Below, one piece after another: positions 1-6,701 of a stretch of DNA of 9,138 nucleotides. Each line of letters opens with the position of its first letter. Within the stretch, counting starts at the first letter, position 1. The stretch is from positions 1-9,138 of the forward strand of contig CACXHG010000039.1 of the NCBI GenBank assembly GCA_902767355.1, read 5' to 3'. The DNA comes from an uncultured Bacteroidia bacterium (GTDB taxonomy: Bacteria; Bacteroidota; Bacteroidia; Bacteroidales; UBA932). The notes below the pieces were generated by a model that had not been told where the DNA came from, made no database searches, and saw nothing but the letters and a program-made list of their open reading frames with translations. Made by a program: the position numbers and the translations under genes.

Positions 1-287
1 CCGGAGACAACGAGCACTTCAATCAGGAGCTTGAGAAAGCCCTGCGCGTGGCGGATTTCCTGGAGATTGGCGAGCTGATGGCCACAGATGCCCTCAACAG
101 GCGCGAATCCTGCGGCGGACACTTCCGCGAGGAAATGCAGACCGAAGAAGGCGAGACCAAGCGCGACGACGAAAACTTTATGTACGTGGCTGCCTGGGAA
201 TACAAGGGAGAAAACGAGCCCGAACTCCACAAGGAGCCTCTGGAATTCAAATATTGCAAGGTTGCAACCCGTAACTATAAGGACTAA
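1..287 (+). CDS. sdhA: Fumarate reductase/succinate dehydrogenase flavoprotein subunit, C-terminal end (partial)
   Basis: This is the last ~95 residues of the FAD-carrying subunit that interconverts succinate and fumarate. The frame is open from base 3 to the TAA at 285-287, so the gene begins upstream of the window; the GTG at 48 is internal, not a start. The segment NRRESCGGHFREE corresponds to the conserved ESxGxHxRED region of the flavoprotein C-terminal domain, in the form typical of Bacteroidota enzymes. It is followed by the usual short basic/aromatic tail ending in NYKD. The iron-sulfur subunit gene starts five bases after the stop, which is the expected operon order (cytochrome b, flavoprotein, iron-sulfur). 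In anaerobic Bacteroidales this complex normally works as a fumarate reductase in succinate/propionate formation; the direction cannot be read from sequence, so frdA is an equally valid name. Confidence 0.93.
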   Translation, partial: GDNEHFNQELEKALRVADFLEIGELMATDALNRRESCGGHFREEMQTEEGETKRDDENFMYVAAWEYKGENEPELHKEPLEFKYCKVATRNYKD

Positions 288-292
288 GGATT

Positions 293-1075
293 ATGAAATT
301 CACACTTAAAATATGGCGTCAGGAGAACGCCAAGGCAAAGGGTCATTTCGAGACTTACAATGTGGACGGCATCAGCCCCGACACATCCTTCCTTGAGATG
401 ATGGATATTCTCAACGAGCAACTTGTTAACGAGAAGATTAATCCGGTTGCTTTCGACAAGGGTTGCAAGGGTCACAGCGGTCCTGTCAGCTTCGATCATG
501 ACTGCCGCGAGGGCATCTGCGGAGCCTGCTCGCTCTATATCAACGGCCGTGCACACGGTCCTGAGAGCGGGGTTACTACCTGCCAGCTCTACATGCGTAA
601 GTTCAAAGACGGCAGCACCATCACCATCGAGCCCTGGCGCAGCAGCGGTTTCCCCATCATCAAAGACCTGGTGGTTGACCGCCGTGCATACGACAAGATT
701 CTCCAGGCAGGCGGCTTTATATCAGTCAACACAGGCGGTGTGCCCGATGCCAATGCCATCCCCATCAAGAAAGATGATGCCGACAAGAGTATGGACGCAG
801 CGGCCTGCATAGGCTGCGGTGCCTGCGCAGCAACCTGCAAGAACGGCTCTGCAATGCTGTTCGTTGCGGCTCGCGTGAGCTCGCTGGCTCTCCTTCCCCA
901 GGGCAAGATAGAGGCAAAACGCCGCGCAAAGGCTATGGTGGACACTATGGACGCCCTCGGTTTCGGCAGCTGCACCAACACCCGTGCCTGCGAAATGGAG
1001 TGCCCTAAGGGTATCACCGTGGACCACATCGCCCGCCTCAACCGCGAGTTCCTCAAAGCTAAACTCAGCGACTAG
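293..1075 (+). CDS. sdhB: Fumarate reductase/succinate dehydrogenase iron-sulfur subunit
   Basis: This 260-residue protein carries electrons between the membrane cytochrome b and the flavoprotein active site, on the cytoplasmic face of the membrane. An N-terminal ferredoxin domain has the [2Fe-2S] ligands C71, C76, C79 (CREGICGAC) and C97. The C-terminal helical domain has CIGCGAC (C172, C175, C178) plus C237 in ECPKG for the [4Fe-4S] cluster. C182, C227 and C233 are the expected [3Fe-4S] ligands, by analogy with E. coli FrdB. All three clusters are therefore intact and the length is normal. The sequence around PVSFDHDCREGICG and the GPESGVTTCQLYMRKF segment is the Bacteroidota type. The ATG at 293 lies five bases after the flavoprotein stop and no better start exists. 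Isoleucine codons here are mainly ATC (11 of 18), consistent with high expression. A hairpin terminator candidate follows the stop. Confidence 0.97.
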   Translation: MKFTLKIWRQENAKAKGHFETYNVDGISPDTSFLEMMDILNEQLVNEKINPVAFDKGCKGHSGPVSFDHDCREGICGACSLYINGRAHGPESGVTTCQLYMRKFKDGSTITIEPWRSSGFPIIKDLVVDRRAYDKILQAGGFISVNTGGVPDANAIPIKKDDADKSMDAAACIGCGACAATCKNGSAMLFVAARVSSLALLPQGKIEAKRRAKAMVDTMDALGFGSCTNTRACEMECPKGITVDHIARLNREFLKAKLSD

Positions 1076-1098
1076 CAGTTGAAAAAACTGTTAATTGC

Positions 1099-1258
1099 TG
1101 TTGAAAACTTTTGAAAAGTTGTAGGTAATCAACAATGGATTGTTTTATCTACAACTTTTCAATTTTTCTCAACATCGCAACTAACAACTTTCAACATCCA
1201 AAAAACGGCCTGCAACTACTTCAGAAGGCGAAAAATTAATTTATCAACACTTTCAACA
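1099..1258. repeat. Cluster of six TTNTCAACA-like nonamers (DnaA-box-like)
   Basis: Six related nonamers lie in 160 bases. TTTTCAACA is on the minus strand (read as TGTTGAAAA at 1099-1107). On the plus strand are TAATCAACA (1126-1134), TTCTCAACA (1166-1174), CTTTCAACA (1188-1196), TTATCAACA (1241-1249) and CTTTCAACA (1250-1258). All share the core TCAACA. TTATCAACA differs from the canonical DnaA box TTATCCACA at one base, and the others at two or three. No perfect DnaA box is present. What protein, if any, binds here is unknown; the repetition itself is directly visible. Confidence 0.5.
1111..1167 (+). terminator. Probable intrinsic terminator of the sdh/frd operon
   Basis: A perfect 14-bp inverted repeat pairs TTGAAAAGTTGTAG (1111-1124) with CTACAACTTTTCAA (1149-1162). 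The stem can extend inward with a G·U and three A-U pairs (1125-1128 with 1145-1148). After a two-base bulge, five more pairs form (1131-1135 with 1140-1144) and close a four-base TGGA loop. TTTTT follows at once at 1163-1167, the layout of a Rho-independent terminator for the sdhB transcript. The stem is AT-rich for a terminator, but its length compensates. It sits 36 bases after the sdhB stop. It overlaps the nonamer repeat cluster, so a DNA-level role (cruciform or protein site) is also possible. Confidence 0.6.
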
Positions 1259-1299
1259 GGCAGAAAATAGAGCTAAAAAAAGATTCAATAATTTTATCT

Positions 1300-1307
1300 T
1301 ATATTTG
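1300..1307 (+). promoter_or_regulatory. Candidate -7 promoter box for ruvB
   Basis: TATATTTG is an exact match to TAnnTTTG, the -7 element recognised by the primary sigma factor of Bacteroidota. It ends 17 bases before the ruvB ATG at 1325, implying a leader of only about ten bases. No TTTG-like -33 element is evident at the usual 19-21 base spacing; that stretch is A-rich instead (around 1274-1282). It would serve ruvB and probably the genes behind it. Confidence 0.5.
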
Positions 1308-1324
1308 TCTGTTGGTTGAAAACT

Positions 1325-2350
1325 ATGAGCGAAAAAGTATCATATAAAAATAGGGAAGAGATAGAGTCGCGGGACACCGATTTTGAGAATAAGATCCGTC
1401 CCGGGCAGTTCGACGACTTCGGCGGCCAGAATGCCATCATTGAAAAGCTGAAGATATACGTCAAGGCTGCCATTATCAGAGGGGAGTCCCTGGACCACAT
1501 ACTCTTTCACGGCCCTCCCGGCCTGGGCAAGACAACCCTGGCCCACATTGTGGCCAACGAGCTGGGCGTGAATATGAAAATCACTTCCGGCCCCGTGCTG
1601 GACAAGCCCGGCGACCTGGCCGGCTTGCTCACCAGCCTGGAGCCTGGCGACGTGCTTTTCATAGACGAGATACACCGTCTGAGCCCCGTAGTGGAGGAGT
1701 ATCTCTACTCTGCCATGGAAGATTTCACCATAGACATTATGATAGACAAGGGGCCAGGTTCCCGCAGCGTGCAGATTTCCCTGAGTCCATTCACCCTCAT
1801 AGGCGCCACCACCCGCAGCGGCCTGCTCACTTCGCCGCTCAGGGCCCGTTTCGGCATACAGGAGCATCTGGAGTATTATGACTACCCGGTGCTGAGCAAT
1901 ATCATCAAGCGCAGCGCTTCCATCCTGAATATAGGGATAGAAGATTCCGCCGCCACCGAGATAGCCATGCGCAGCCGCGGCACGCCGCGTATTGCCAACA
2001 ACCTGCTGCGCCGGGTGCGCGACTTTGCCCAGGTCAAGGGCAACGGCACCATAGACCTGCCCATTACCAAATACGCCCTGAACGCCCTAAATATAGACAA
2101 GCGTGGCCTTGACGCGATAGACAACAAGATACTTTCCACCATTATAGAAAAGTTCAAAGGCGGTCCTGTGGGCGCATCTACCATTGCAACCGCAATCAGC
2201 GAGGACCAGGGCACCTTCGAGGAGGTTTACGAGCCCTTCCTGATAAAGGAAGGCTTCATCCGCCGCACCCCTCGCGGGCGCGAAGCCACCGATCTGGCTT
2301 ACAGCCACCTCGGCCTGAGCCGGCTACCAGCAGACAATACACTGTTTTAA
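1325..2350 (+). CDS. ruvB: Holliday junction branch migration DNA helicase RuvB
   Basis: RuvB is the hexameric AAA+ motor that, with RuvA, pumps DNA through Holliday junctions during recombinational repair; RuvC then resolves them. The 341-residue product has Walker A GPPGLGKT (63-70), Walker B LFIDEIH (111-117), the sensor-1 region GATTR (160-164) and PLRARFG (171-177) in the arginine-finger region. The C-terminal winged-helix domain has KRGLD, GGPVG, EEVYEPFLI and a GFIRRTPRGR-type end. Length is normal. I start at ATG 1325 rather than the in-frame TTG at 1316, because the TTG lies almost on top of the -7 box and adds no family sequence. There is no Shine-Dalgarno, as usual in this phylum. 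RuvA and RuvC are not in the window. The next gene follows after six bases, suggesting co-transcription. ATA supplies 18 of 36 isoleucines. Confidence 0.97.
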   Translation: MSEKVSYKNREEIESRDTDFENKIRPGQFDDFGGQNAIIEKLKIYVKAAIIRGESLDHILFHGPPGLGKTTLAHIVANELGVNMKITSGPVLDKPGDLAGLLTSLEPGDVLFIDEIHRLSPVVEEYLYSAMEDFTIDIMIDKGPGSRSVQISLSPFTLIGATTRSGLLTSPLRARFGIQEHLEYYDYPVLSNIIKRSASILNIGIEDSAATEIAMRSRGTPRIANNLLRRVRDFAQVKGNGTIDLPITKYALNALNIDKRGLDAIDNKILSTIIEKFKGGPVGASTIATAISEDQGTFEEVYEPFLIKEGFIRRTPRGREATDLAYSHLGLSRLPADNTLF

Positions 2351-2356
2351 AGCACA

Positions 2357-3517
2357 ATGCGTCGCCTTTCATACATTCTTACAGTCCTTCTTCTGCTGAT
2401 ATTGCCATCGGCAGCAGCCATGTGCTGCACTTCTGCCATCTTTTCCGGCAAAGTCACCGCAAGCGGCCGCCCAGAGATATGGAAAAACCGCGACAGCGGC
2501 TATATGCAGAACCGCATCAACTATGCCCCTGCCGGAGCGGATATAAAATACAGCTTCCTGTATCTTTCAAACAGCAAGGGAGGGGATCCGGAAGCCTGGA
2601 GCGGGGTCAACAGCGCCGGCTTTTCCATAATGAACACCGTATCCTATAATATAAGGCAGGAAGGCGACAATACCCCAGATGAGCTTATGGACAGGGAAGG
2701 GATAGTCATGTACAAGGCGCTCTGCTGCTGCGCCACCCTGGAAGATTTCGAGCAGCTGCTCTCCAGCCTGGAGGCCCCTTACGGTCTTGAAACCAACTTC
2801 GGGGTGATAGACTCTTTTGGCGGCGCTGCTTATTATGAGGTAAATAACTATACCTGGGTTAAATACGATGTGAACGACGAGTCAGTTGCCCCCGACGGCT
2901 ATCTGATACGCAGCAATTACTCCTTCAGCGGCCGCGAAGGCAAGGGGCAGGGCTATGTGCGCTACGACAATGCCTCAAAGCAGATCAAAGACCGTCTTGA
3001 GAGTGGTGCCAAGATAGACCCCGTGTGGATTATGAACAGTCTCTCGCGCAGCTACTGGCAGTCCCATATAGGTTTCGACCCTCTTGAAAGAGGCAACGAT
3101 TTCTTTCTGGACAAGGATTTCATTCCCCGCAAATCTACCTGTGCAGTGACCATAGTGGAGGGGGTAAACCCCGGCGAGGACCCGCAGCAAGCGGTTATGT
3201 GGGCCGCACTTGGATATCCTCCCACAAGCCAGATGGTGCCGCTGATGGTAGTCGCAGGCGAATATATGCCCGCAGAAATGACTGCCAAAAACAAATATCT
3301 CAACAGTGAGGCCTGCAGCCGCTCTCTCAAGCGAAAGGCGGCTATATTCTCTGAGAAGAAATCTGGCGATTACCATTATATAGATCTGGACAAGATCAGA
3401 AAAGAACTGAAGCAGACTCGCTCTTCGGAAGATAAAATGCTTAATCAATGGGAAAAACTGGACAAGACGGACACAGGTCAGTTAAGGAAGTTTTATGAAG
3501 AGATTGAAATTCGATAA
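2357..3517 (+). CDS. Exported Ntn-hydrolase, C45/acyl-CoA:6-APA acyltransferase (AAT)-like
   Basis: The 386-residue protein opens with a clear signal peptide: basic MRR, a leucine-rich core (residues 8-16), then PSAAA. The mature protein then begins near CCTSAIFSG, residues 23-31. The CTSA start, followed by WKNRDS (42-47), the WSGVNSAGFSIMNT segment (81-94), NFGVIDSFGG (147-156) and ALGYPPTSQMVPL (284-296), resembles Bacteroidota proteins annotated as C45 peptidase, carcinine hydrolase or isopenicillin-N acyltransferase-like. These use an N-terminal Cys, exposed by processing, as nucleophile to cleave or transfer linear amides; C24 is the likely nucleophile. Substrate is unknown, and a choloylglycine-hydrolase-like activity is an alternative. 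No lipobox fits well. It acts outside the cytoplasm. Oddities are the doubled C23-C24 and a C123-C124-C125 run. It starts six bases after ruvB, and its last 23 bases overlap mfd in another frame. Family confidence is moderate to high; the reaction is unassigned. Confidence 0.8.
   Translation: MRRLSYILTVLLLLILPSAAAMCCTSAIFSGKVTASGRPEIWKNRDSGYMQNRINYAPAGADIKYSFLYLSNSKGGDPEAWSGVNSAGFSIMNTVSYNIRQEGDNTPDELMDREGIVMYKALCCCATLEDFEQLLSSLEAPYGLETNFGVIDSFGGAAYYEVNNYTWVKYDVNDESVAPDGYLIRSNYSFSGREGKGQGYVRYDNASKQIKDRLESGAKIDPVWIMNSLSRSYWQSHIGFDPLERGNDFFLDKDFIPRKSTCAVTIVEGVNPGEDPQQAVMWAALGYPPTSQMVPLMVVAGEYMPAEMTAKNKYLNSEACSRSLKRKAAIFSEKKSGDYHYIDLDKIRKELKQTRSSEDKMLNQWEKLDKTDTGQLRKFYEEIEIR
3484..3490 (+). promoter_or_regulatory. 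Shine-Dalgarno-like sequence before mfd
   Basis: AAGGAAG lies four bases upstream of the mfd ATG at 3495, inside the end of the preceding gene. None of the other starts in the window has a comparable purine-rich site, and Bacteroidota generally initiate without one. It supports ATG 3495 as the mfd start, together with an in-frame TAA at 3483-3485 that excludes any start further upstream. It may be chance, since the bases also code for the end of the hydrolase. Confidence 0.35.
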
Positions 3518-6500
3518 TCTTAACGGAGGGGTTTCCTGCAAGGCCGTTTTTCTTGCCAATGTACTGTCCCGGCTTGACAGGCAAAGTCTTAATATAGTCT
3601 GTTTCAACACCAAAAAAGAGGCCCTGTTCTTTACCAGCGACCTCGACAATTTCTTTACCGACGACTGCATTTATTATTTTCCCGCAACAAGCGACGGCAA
3701 GTCGTCCCAGTCGGTAAAGGCGGCCTCTGTAAAGGTACAGCGTACGGCGGCCATAAAGGCCATGGAAGCCTTCGATTTTTCCGGCCTGCCCACCAATCTG
3801 GAAAAGGCTGTGGCAGACAGTGGCACCAGCATCTCTAAAAAGCTTCTAAACAAGCAGTTGACCAGTATCCAGGCCCCGCTCATAATAGTCACCTACACCG
3901 ATTCGCTGCAGGAGAAAGTATTAAAGAAAAAAGACACTCTCAGCAGCGTCATCTCAATCAAGAAAGGTGACAGCCTGAGCCATGATTTCGTGAGGGAGGT
4001 GCTCTTTGACGCAGGTTTCAGGAAGGTGGATTTCGTGACCCTTCCGGGAGAGTTTTCGCTGCGCGGATCCATCATAGACATATTTTCCTACGCCGACAAT
4101 TATCCCTACAGGATAGACTTTTTCGGCGATGAGGTGGAGAGCATATCCCGCTTCAATGCCGACAGCCAGCGCACCATAGAGAATGTGCCGTCGGTGGATA
4201 TTTATCCTAACCTGTTCGAAAACCACGAGGCTGAAGAATACGTGCCGCTGCTTGACCAGCTGGGCGAAAACTTCATCTACTGGGATTTCTGCGAGGATAT
4301 ACAATATCAGAATAAAAACGCTTCGCAGGTGGTGCCGCAGCCGGCCTTCAATAAGAACTTCGAGGTCTTGCTCAGCGACATAGCCGCCCGCGAAGAAGCC
4401 GGCTACCAGGTGCATATCCTTTCTCCCCAGCTCAACCAGACGGTTCGTCTAAAGCAGATACTCTCCGGTGCTGAAGGGGGGAGCAATGTGGATTTCATAC
4501 CCATTTCCCTGCACGAAGGCTATATAAGCAACAGCGAGAAGCAGTGCTGGTACACCGACCACCAGATTTTCGAGCGCTACCACAAAATAGTCACCAAGCG
4601 GGAAGTTACCAGCAGCGAGCGCCTCACGCTCAACGACCTGATGGCCTTTAACATAGGCGATTATGTGGTACATATAGACCACGGCGTGGGTCGTTTCGGC
4701 GGCCTTGTGCGCACCGAAATCAACGGCAAGATGCAGGAGGCCATCAAGCTCACCTACAAGGATGGCGACGTGATATTTGTTTCCATACACGGCATCCATC
4801 GCATCAGCCGCTACAAGAGCGCCGACGGCGAGCCGCCAAAGATATACAAGCTCGGCAGCAAGAGTTGGGAGAGGCTCAAGAACAGCACCAAGAGCAAGGT
4901 CAAGGACATAGCCGCCGATCTGATAAAACTCTACAGCGAGCGCTACAGCGCCCCCGGCTTCAGCTTCCCGCCCGACGACTATCTGCAGCAGGAACTGGAA
5001 TCCTCCTTTATGTATGAAGACACCCCGGACCAGCACAAGGCGGTGGAAGATGTGAAAGAGGACATGGAGGACAACCATCCCATGGACCGCCTTATCTGCG
5101 GCGACGTGGGTTTCGGCAAGACGGAAGTGGCTGTCCGGGCCGCCTTCAAGGCGGTGGCCGGCGGCAAACAGGTCGCGCTGCTGGTGCCTACCACCATCCT
5201 GGCCCTGCAGCACTACCACACTTTCTGCTCGCGGCTTAAGGATTTTCCCTGCAACATAGAGTTCATCAGCCGCCTGAAAACCGCCAAAGAGGTGCGCGAG
5301 ATAGCCCAAAGGCTGCGCGAAGGCAAGATAGACATACTCATAGGCACCCACAGGATTCTTGGCAAAGAGATAATATTCAAAGATTTAGGTCTTCTTATAA
5401 TAGACGAGGAGCAGAAGTTTGGAGTGAGCGCCAAAGAAAAGATGCGCATGCTCAAAAAAGATGTGGACACCCTCACTCTGACCGCCACGCCTATCCCGCG
5501 CACCCTGCAGTTCTCGCTGCTCGGCGCCAGGGACATATCCATCATTTCCACCCCTCCGCCCAACCGCATTCCCATCCATACGGAGATAATAGACTGGGAC
5601 AGCGACACTATAAAGGAAATCATAGAGAGCGAGCTTGAGCGGCGCGGGCAGGTGTATTTCATCCACAACAGGGTGGAGGACATAGATGCAGTGGCAGACC
5701 AGATAAGGCTCATCTGCCCCAAGGCGCGCATCTGCGTGGCCCATGGTCAGATGGAAGCCGCCACTCTGGAAAAGAAGATCCTCGACTTCATAGACGGCGA
5801 CTACGACATCCTGGTGTCCACCACCATCATGGAAAACGGCGTGGACATACCCAACGCCAACACGATGCTGATAAACCGGGCGCAGTATTTCGGCCTGAGC
5901 GACCTGCACCAGCTGCGCGGCCGCGTGGGGCGCAGCAACGTCAAGGCTTACTGCTATCTGATTGTGCCTTCGCAGGACATGCTTTCCGACGACGCCCGCA
6001 GCCGCCTGAACGCCATAGAGACTTTCTCGGACCTTGGCAGCGGCTTCAATATAGCAATGCAGGATCTGGACATCCGCGGCGCCGGCAACCTGCTTGGGGC
6101 GGAACAGAGCGGCTTCATTGCCGAGATGGGCTTTGAGACATATCAGAAGATACTCTCGGAGGCCATGAGCGAGCTGCGCAGCGAACTGGACATAGACTCG
6201 CAGGGTCCCGACGCAGGCGGCCTGATAGCCGGCGGCTGGGTGTCTGACTGCTATATAGATACCGACATAGAAGCATACATCCCAGACGAATACATCAATG
6301 TTCCCAAGGAAAAGATGCGCCTCTACCGCGAGCTGGACAATATGAAGAGCGAGAGCCTCATAGACTCCTTCGTGGCCGAGATGACCGACCGTTTCGGGCC
6401 GGTGCCGCAGCAGCTGGACGAACTTATAAACATAGTCCGCCTGCGTCAGAAGGCTATGGAGCTGGGCTTCGAGAAGATAATTCTCAAAAACGGCAATATG

Positions 6501-6701
6501 CTGGCTTACTTCGTGTCCAACCAGACATCGTCTTATTACAACAGCGACACTTTCGGACGGATACTCGGCCACATACAGTCTGCCGGGCGCAAATATCAGA
6601 TGGTTCAGCGGCCGACTTCGCTTTTTATAAAGTGCGAAAATGTGCGCAGCGTCAAAAAAGCAGTTGATTTATTGCAAGAAATGCTAACTTTGCAATCTTG
6701 A
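3495..6701 (+). CDS. mfd: Transcription-repair coupling factor Mfd
   Basis: Mfd is a DNA translocase that pushes stalled RNA polymerase off lesions and recruits UvrA for nucleotide excision repair. The 1068-residue product has, in order: a UvrB-like module (RGSIIDIF 190-197, RIDFFGDEVESI 206-217), a poorly conserved middle, and the CarD/RID polymerase-binding domain opening at GDYVVHIDHG (388-397). The RecG-like motor follows, with Walker A GDVGFGKTE (536-544), DEEQ (637-640), TATPIPRT (663-670), QLRGRVGR (806-813) and the translocation motif DIRGAGNLLG (859-868). The C-terminal TRCF domain (about 927-1060) contains DRFGPVP (from 965). All motor motifs are intact. It is shorter than E. coli Mfd (1148); the missing length falls between residue 217 and the RID domain, not at the N-terminus. 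The start overlaps the hydrolase gene by 23 bases, and coaX begins ten bases after the stop. Confidence 0.97.
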   Translation: MKRLKFDNLNGGVSCKAVFLANVLSRLDRQSLNIVCFNTKKEALFFTSDLDNFFTDDCIYYFPATSDGKSSQSVKAASVKVQRTAAIKAMEAFDFSGLPTNLEKAVADSGTSISKKLLNKQLTSIQAPLIIVTYTDSLQEKVLKKKDTLSSVISIKKGDSLSHDFVREVLFDAGFRKVDFVTLPGEFSLRGSIIDIFSYADNYPYRIDFFGDEVESISRFNADSQRTIENVPSVDIYPNLFENHEAEEYVPLLDQLGENFIYWDFCEDIQYQNKNASQVVPQPAFNKNFEVLLSDIAAREEAGYQVHILSPQLNQTVRLKQILSGAEGGSNVDFIPISLHEGYISNSEKQCWYTDHQIFERYHKIVTKREVTSSERLTLNDLMAFNIGDYVVHIDHGVGRFGGLVRTEINGKMQEAIKLTYKDGDVIFVSIHGIHRISRYKSADGEPPKIYKLGSKSWERLKNSTKSKVKDIAADLIKLYSERYSAPGFSFPPDDYLQQELESSFMYEDTPDQHKAVEDVKEDMEDNHPMDRLICGDVGFGKTEVAVRAAFKAVAGGKQVALLVPTTILALQHYHTFCSRLKDFPCNIEFISRLKTAKEVREIAQRLREGKIDILIGTHRILGKEIIFKDLGLLIIDEEQKFGVSAKEKMRMLKKDVDTLTLTATPIPRTLQFSLLGARDISIISTPPPNRIPIHTEIIDWDSDTIKEIIESELERRGQVYFIHNRVEDIDAVADQIRLICPKARICVAHGQMEAATLEKKILDFIDGDYDILVSTTIMENGVDIPNANTMLINRAQYFGLSDLHQLRGRVGRSNVKAYCYLIVPSQDMLSDDARSRLNAIETFSDLGSGFNIAMQDLDIRGAGNLLGAEQSGFIAEMGFETYQKILSEAMSELRSELDIDSQGPDAGGLIAGGWVSDCYIDTDIEAYIPDEYINVPKEKMRLYRELDNMKSESLIDSFVAEMTDRFGPVPQQLDELINIVRLRQKAMELGFEKIILKNGNMLAYFVSNQTSSYYNSDTFGRILGHIQSAGRKYQMVQRPTSLFIKCENVRSVKKAVDLLQEMLTLQS
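6663..6692 (+). promoter_or_regulatory. Candidate internal promoter for coaX within the mfd 3' end
   Basis: TAACTTTG (6685-6692) is an exact match to the Bacteroidota -7 box TAnnTTTG, and GTTG (6663-6666), 18 bases upstream, is one base from the -33 box TTTG. The -7 box ends 19 bases before the coaX ATG, nearly the same spacing as at ruvB (17). It lies in codons for the last residues of Mfd. It would let coaX and the two envelope genes behind it be transcribed independently of the repair genes. Confidence 0.5.

Larger units (their letters stand above)
1076..1324. other. AT-rich intergenic region between sdhB and ruvB
   Basis: I see no gene in this 249-base gap. Counting bases 1081-1320 gives 71 G+C of 240 (about 30%), against clearly GC-richer flanking genes. 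From left to right it holds a small hairpin directly after the sdhB stop (CAGTT 1076-1080 with AACTG 1086-1090), a long perfect hairpin with a T run (1111-1167), copies of a TTNTCAACA-like nonamer on both strands (1099-1258), A-rich tracts (1231-1239, 1274-1281), and a -7 promoter box (1300-1307). The tetramer CAAC occurs nine times between 1130 and 1257; its complement GTTG occurs at 1078, 1100, 1118, 1311 and 1315. Three CAAC copies at 1178, 1185 and 1192 are spaced exactly 7 bases apart. The repeat density is more than an ordinary terminator-plus-promoter gap needs. Confidence 0.85.

Noticed and set aside
48..287. Small independent gene starting at GTG 48
   Set aside because: The frame stays open to the window edge and the upstream residues continue the flavoprotein, so this is an internal codon.
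1076..1090. Small hairpin CAGTT/AACTG right after the sdhB stop as the terminator
   Set aside because: Only five pairs and followed by TTAATT rather than a T run; the 1111-1167 hairpin is far stronger.
1316..1324. Upstream TTG start for ruvB, adding three residues
   Set aside because: It would place the start only eight bases from the -7 box and adds nothing conserved; ATG 1325 is better.
1340..1867. Antisense open frame (175 codons) opposite ruvB
   Set aside because: Codon-aligned shadow of ruvB with no family features.
4449..5351. Antisense open frame (300 codons) opposite mfd
   Set aside because: Same codon-aligned shadow effect; the overlapping sense strand carries the intact RID and Walker A motifs of Mfd.
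5385..6572. Long antisense open frame (395 codons) opposite mfd
   Set aside because: It is codon-aligned with mfd, so its stops would need TTA, CTA or TCA codons in mfd, which are rare here. Its translation is low-complexity and rich in H, V, A and Y, with no recognisable family.
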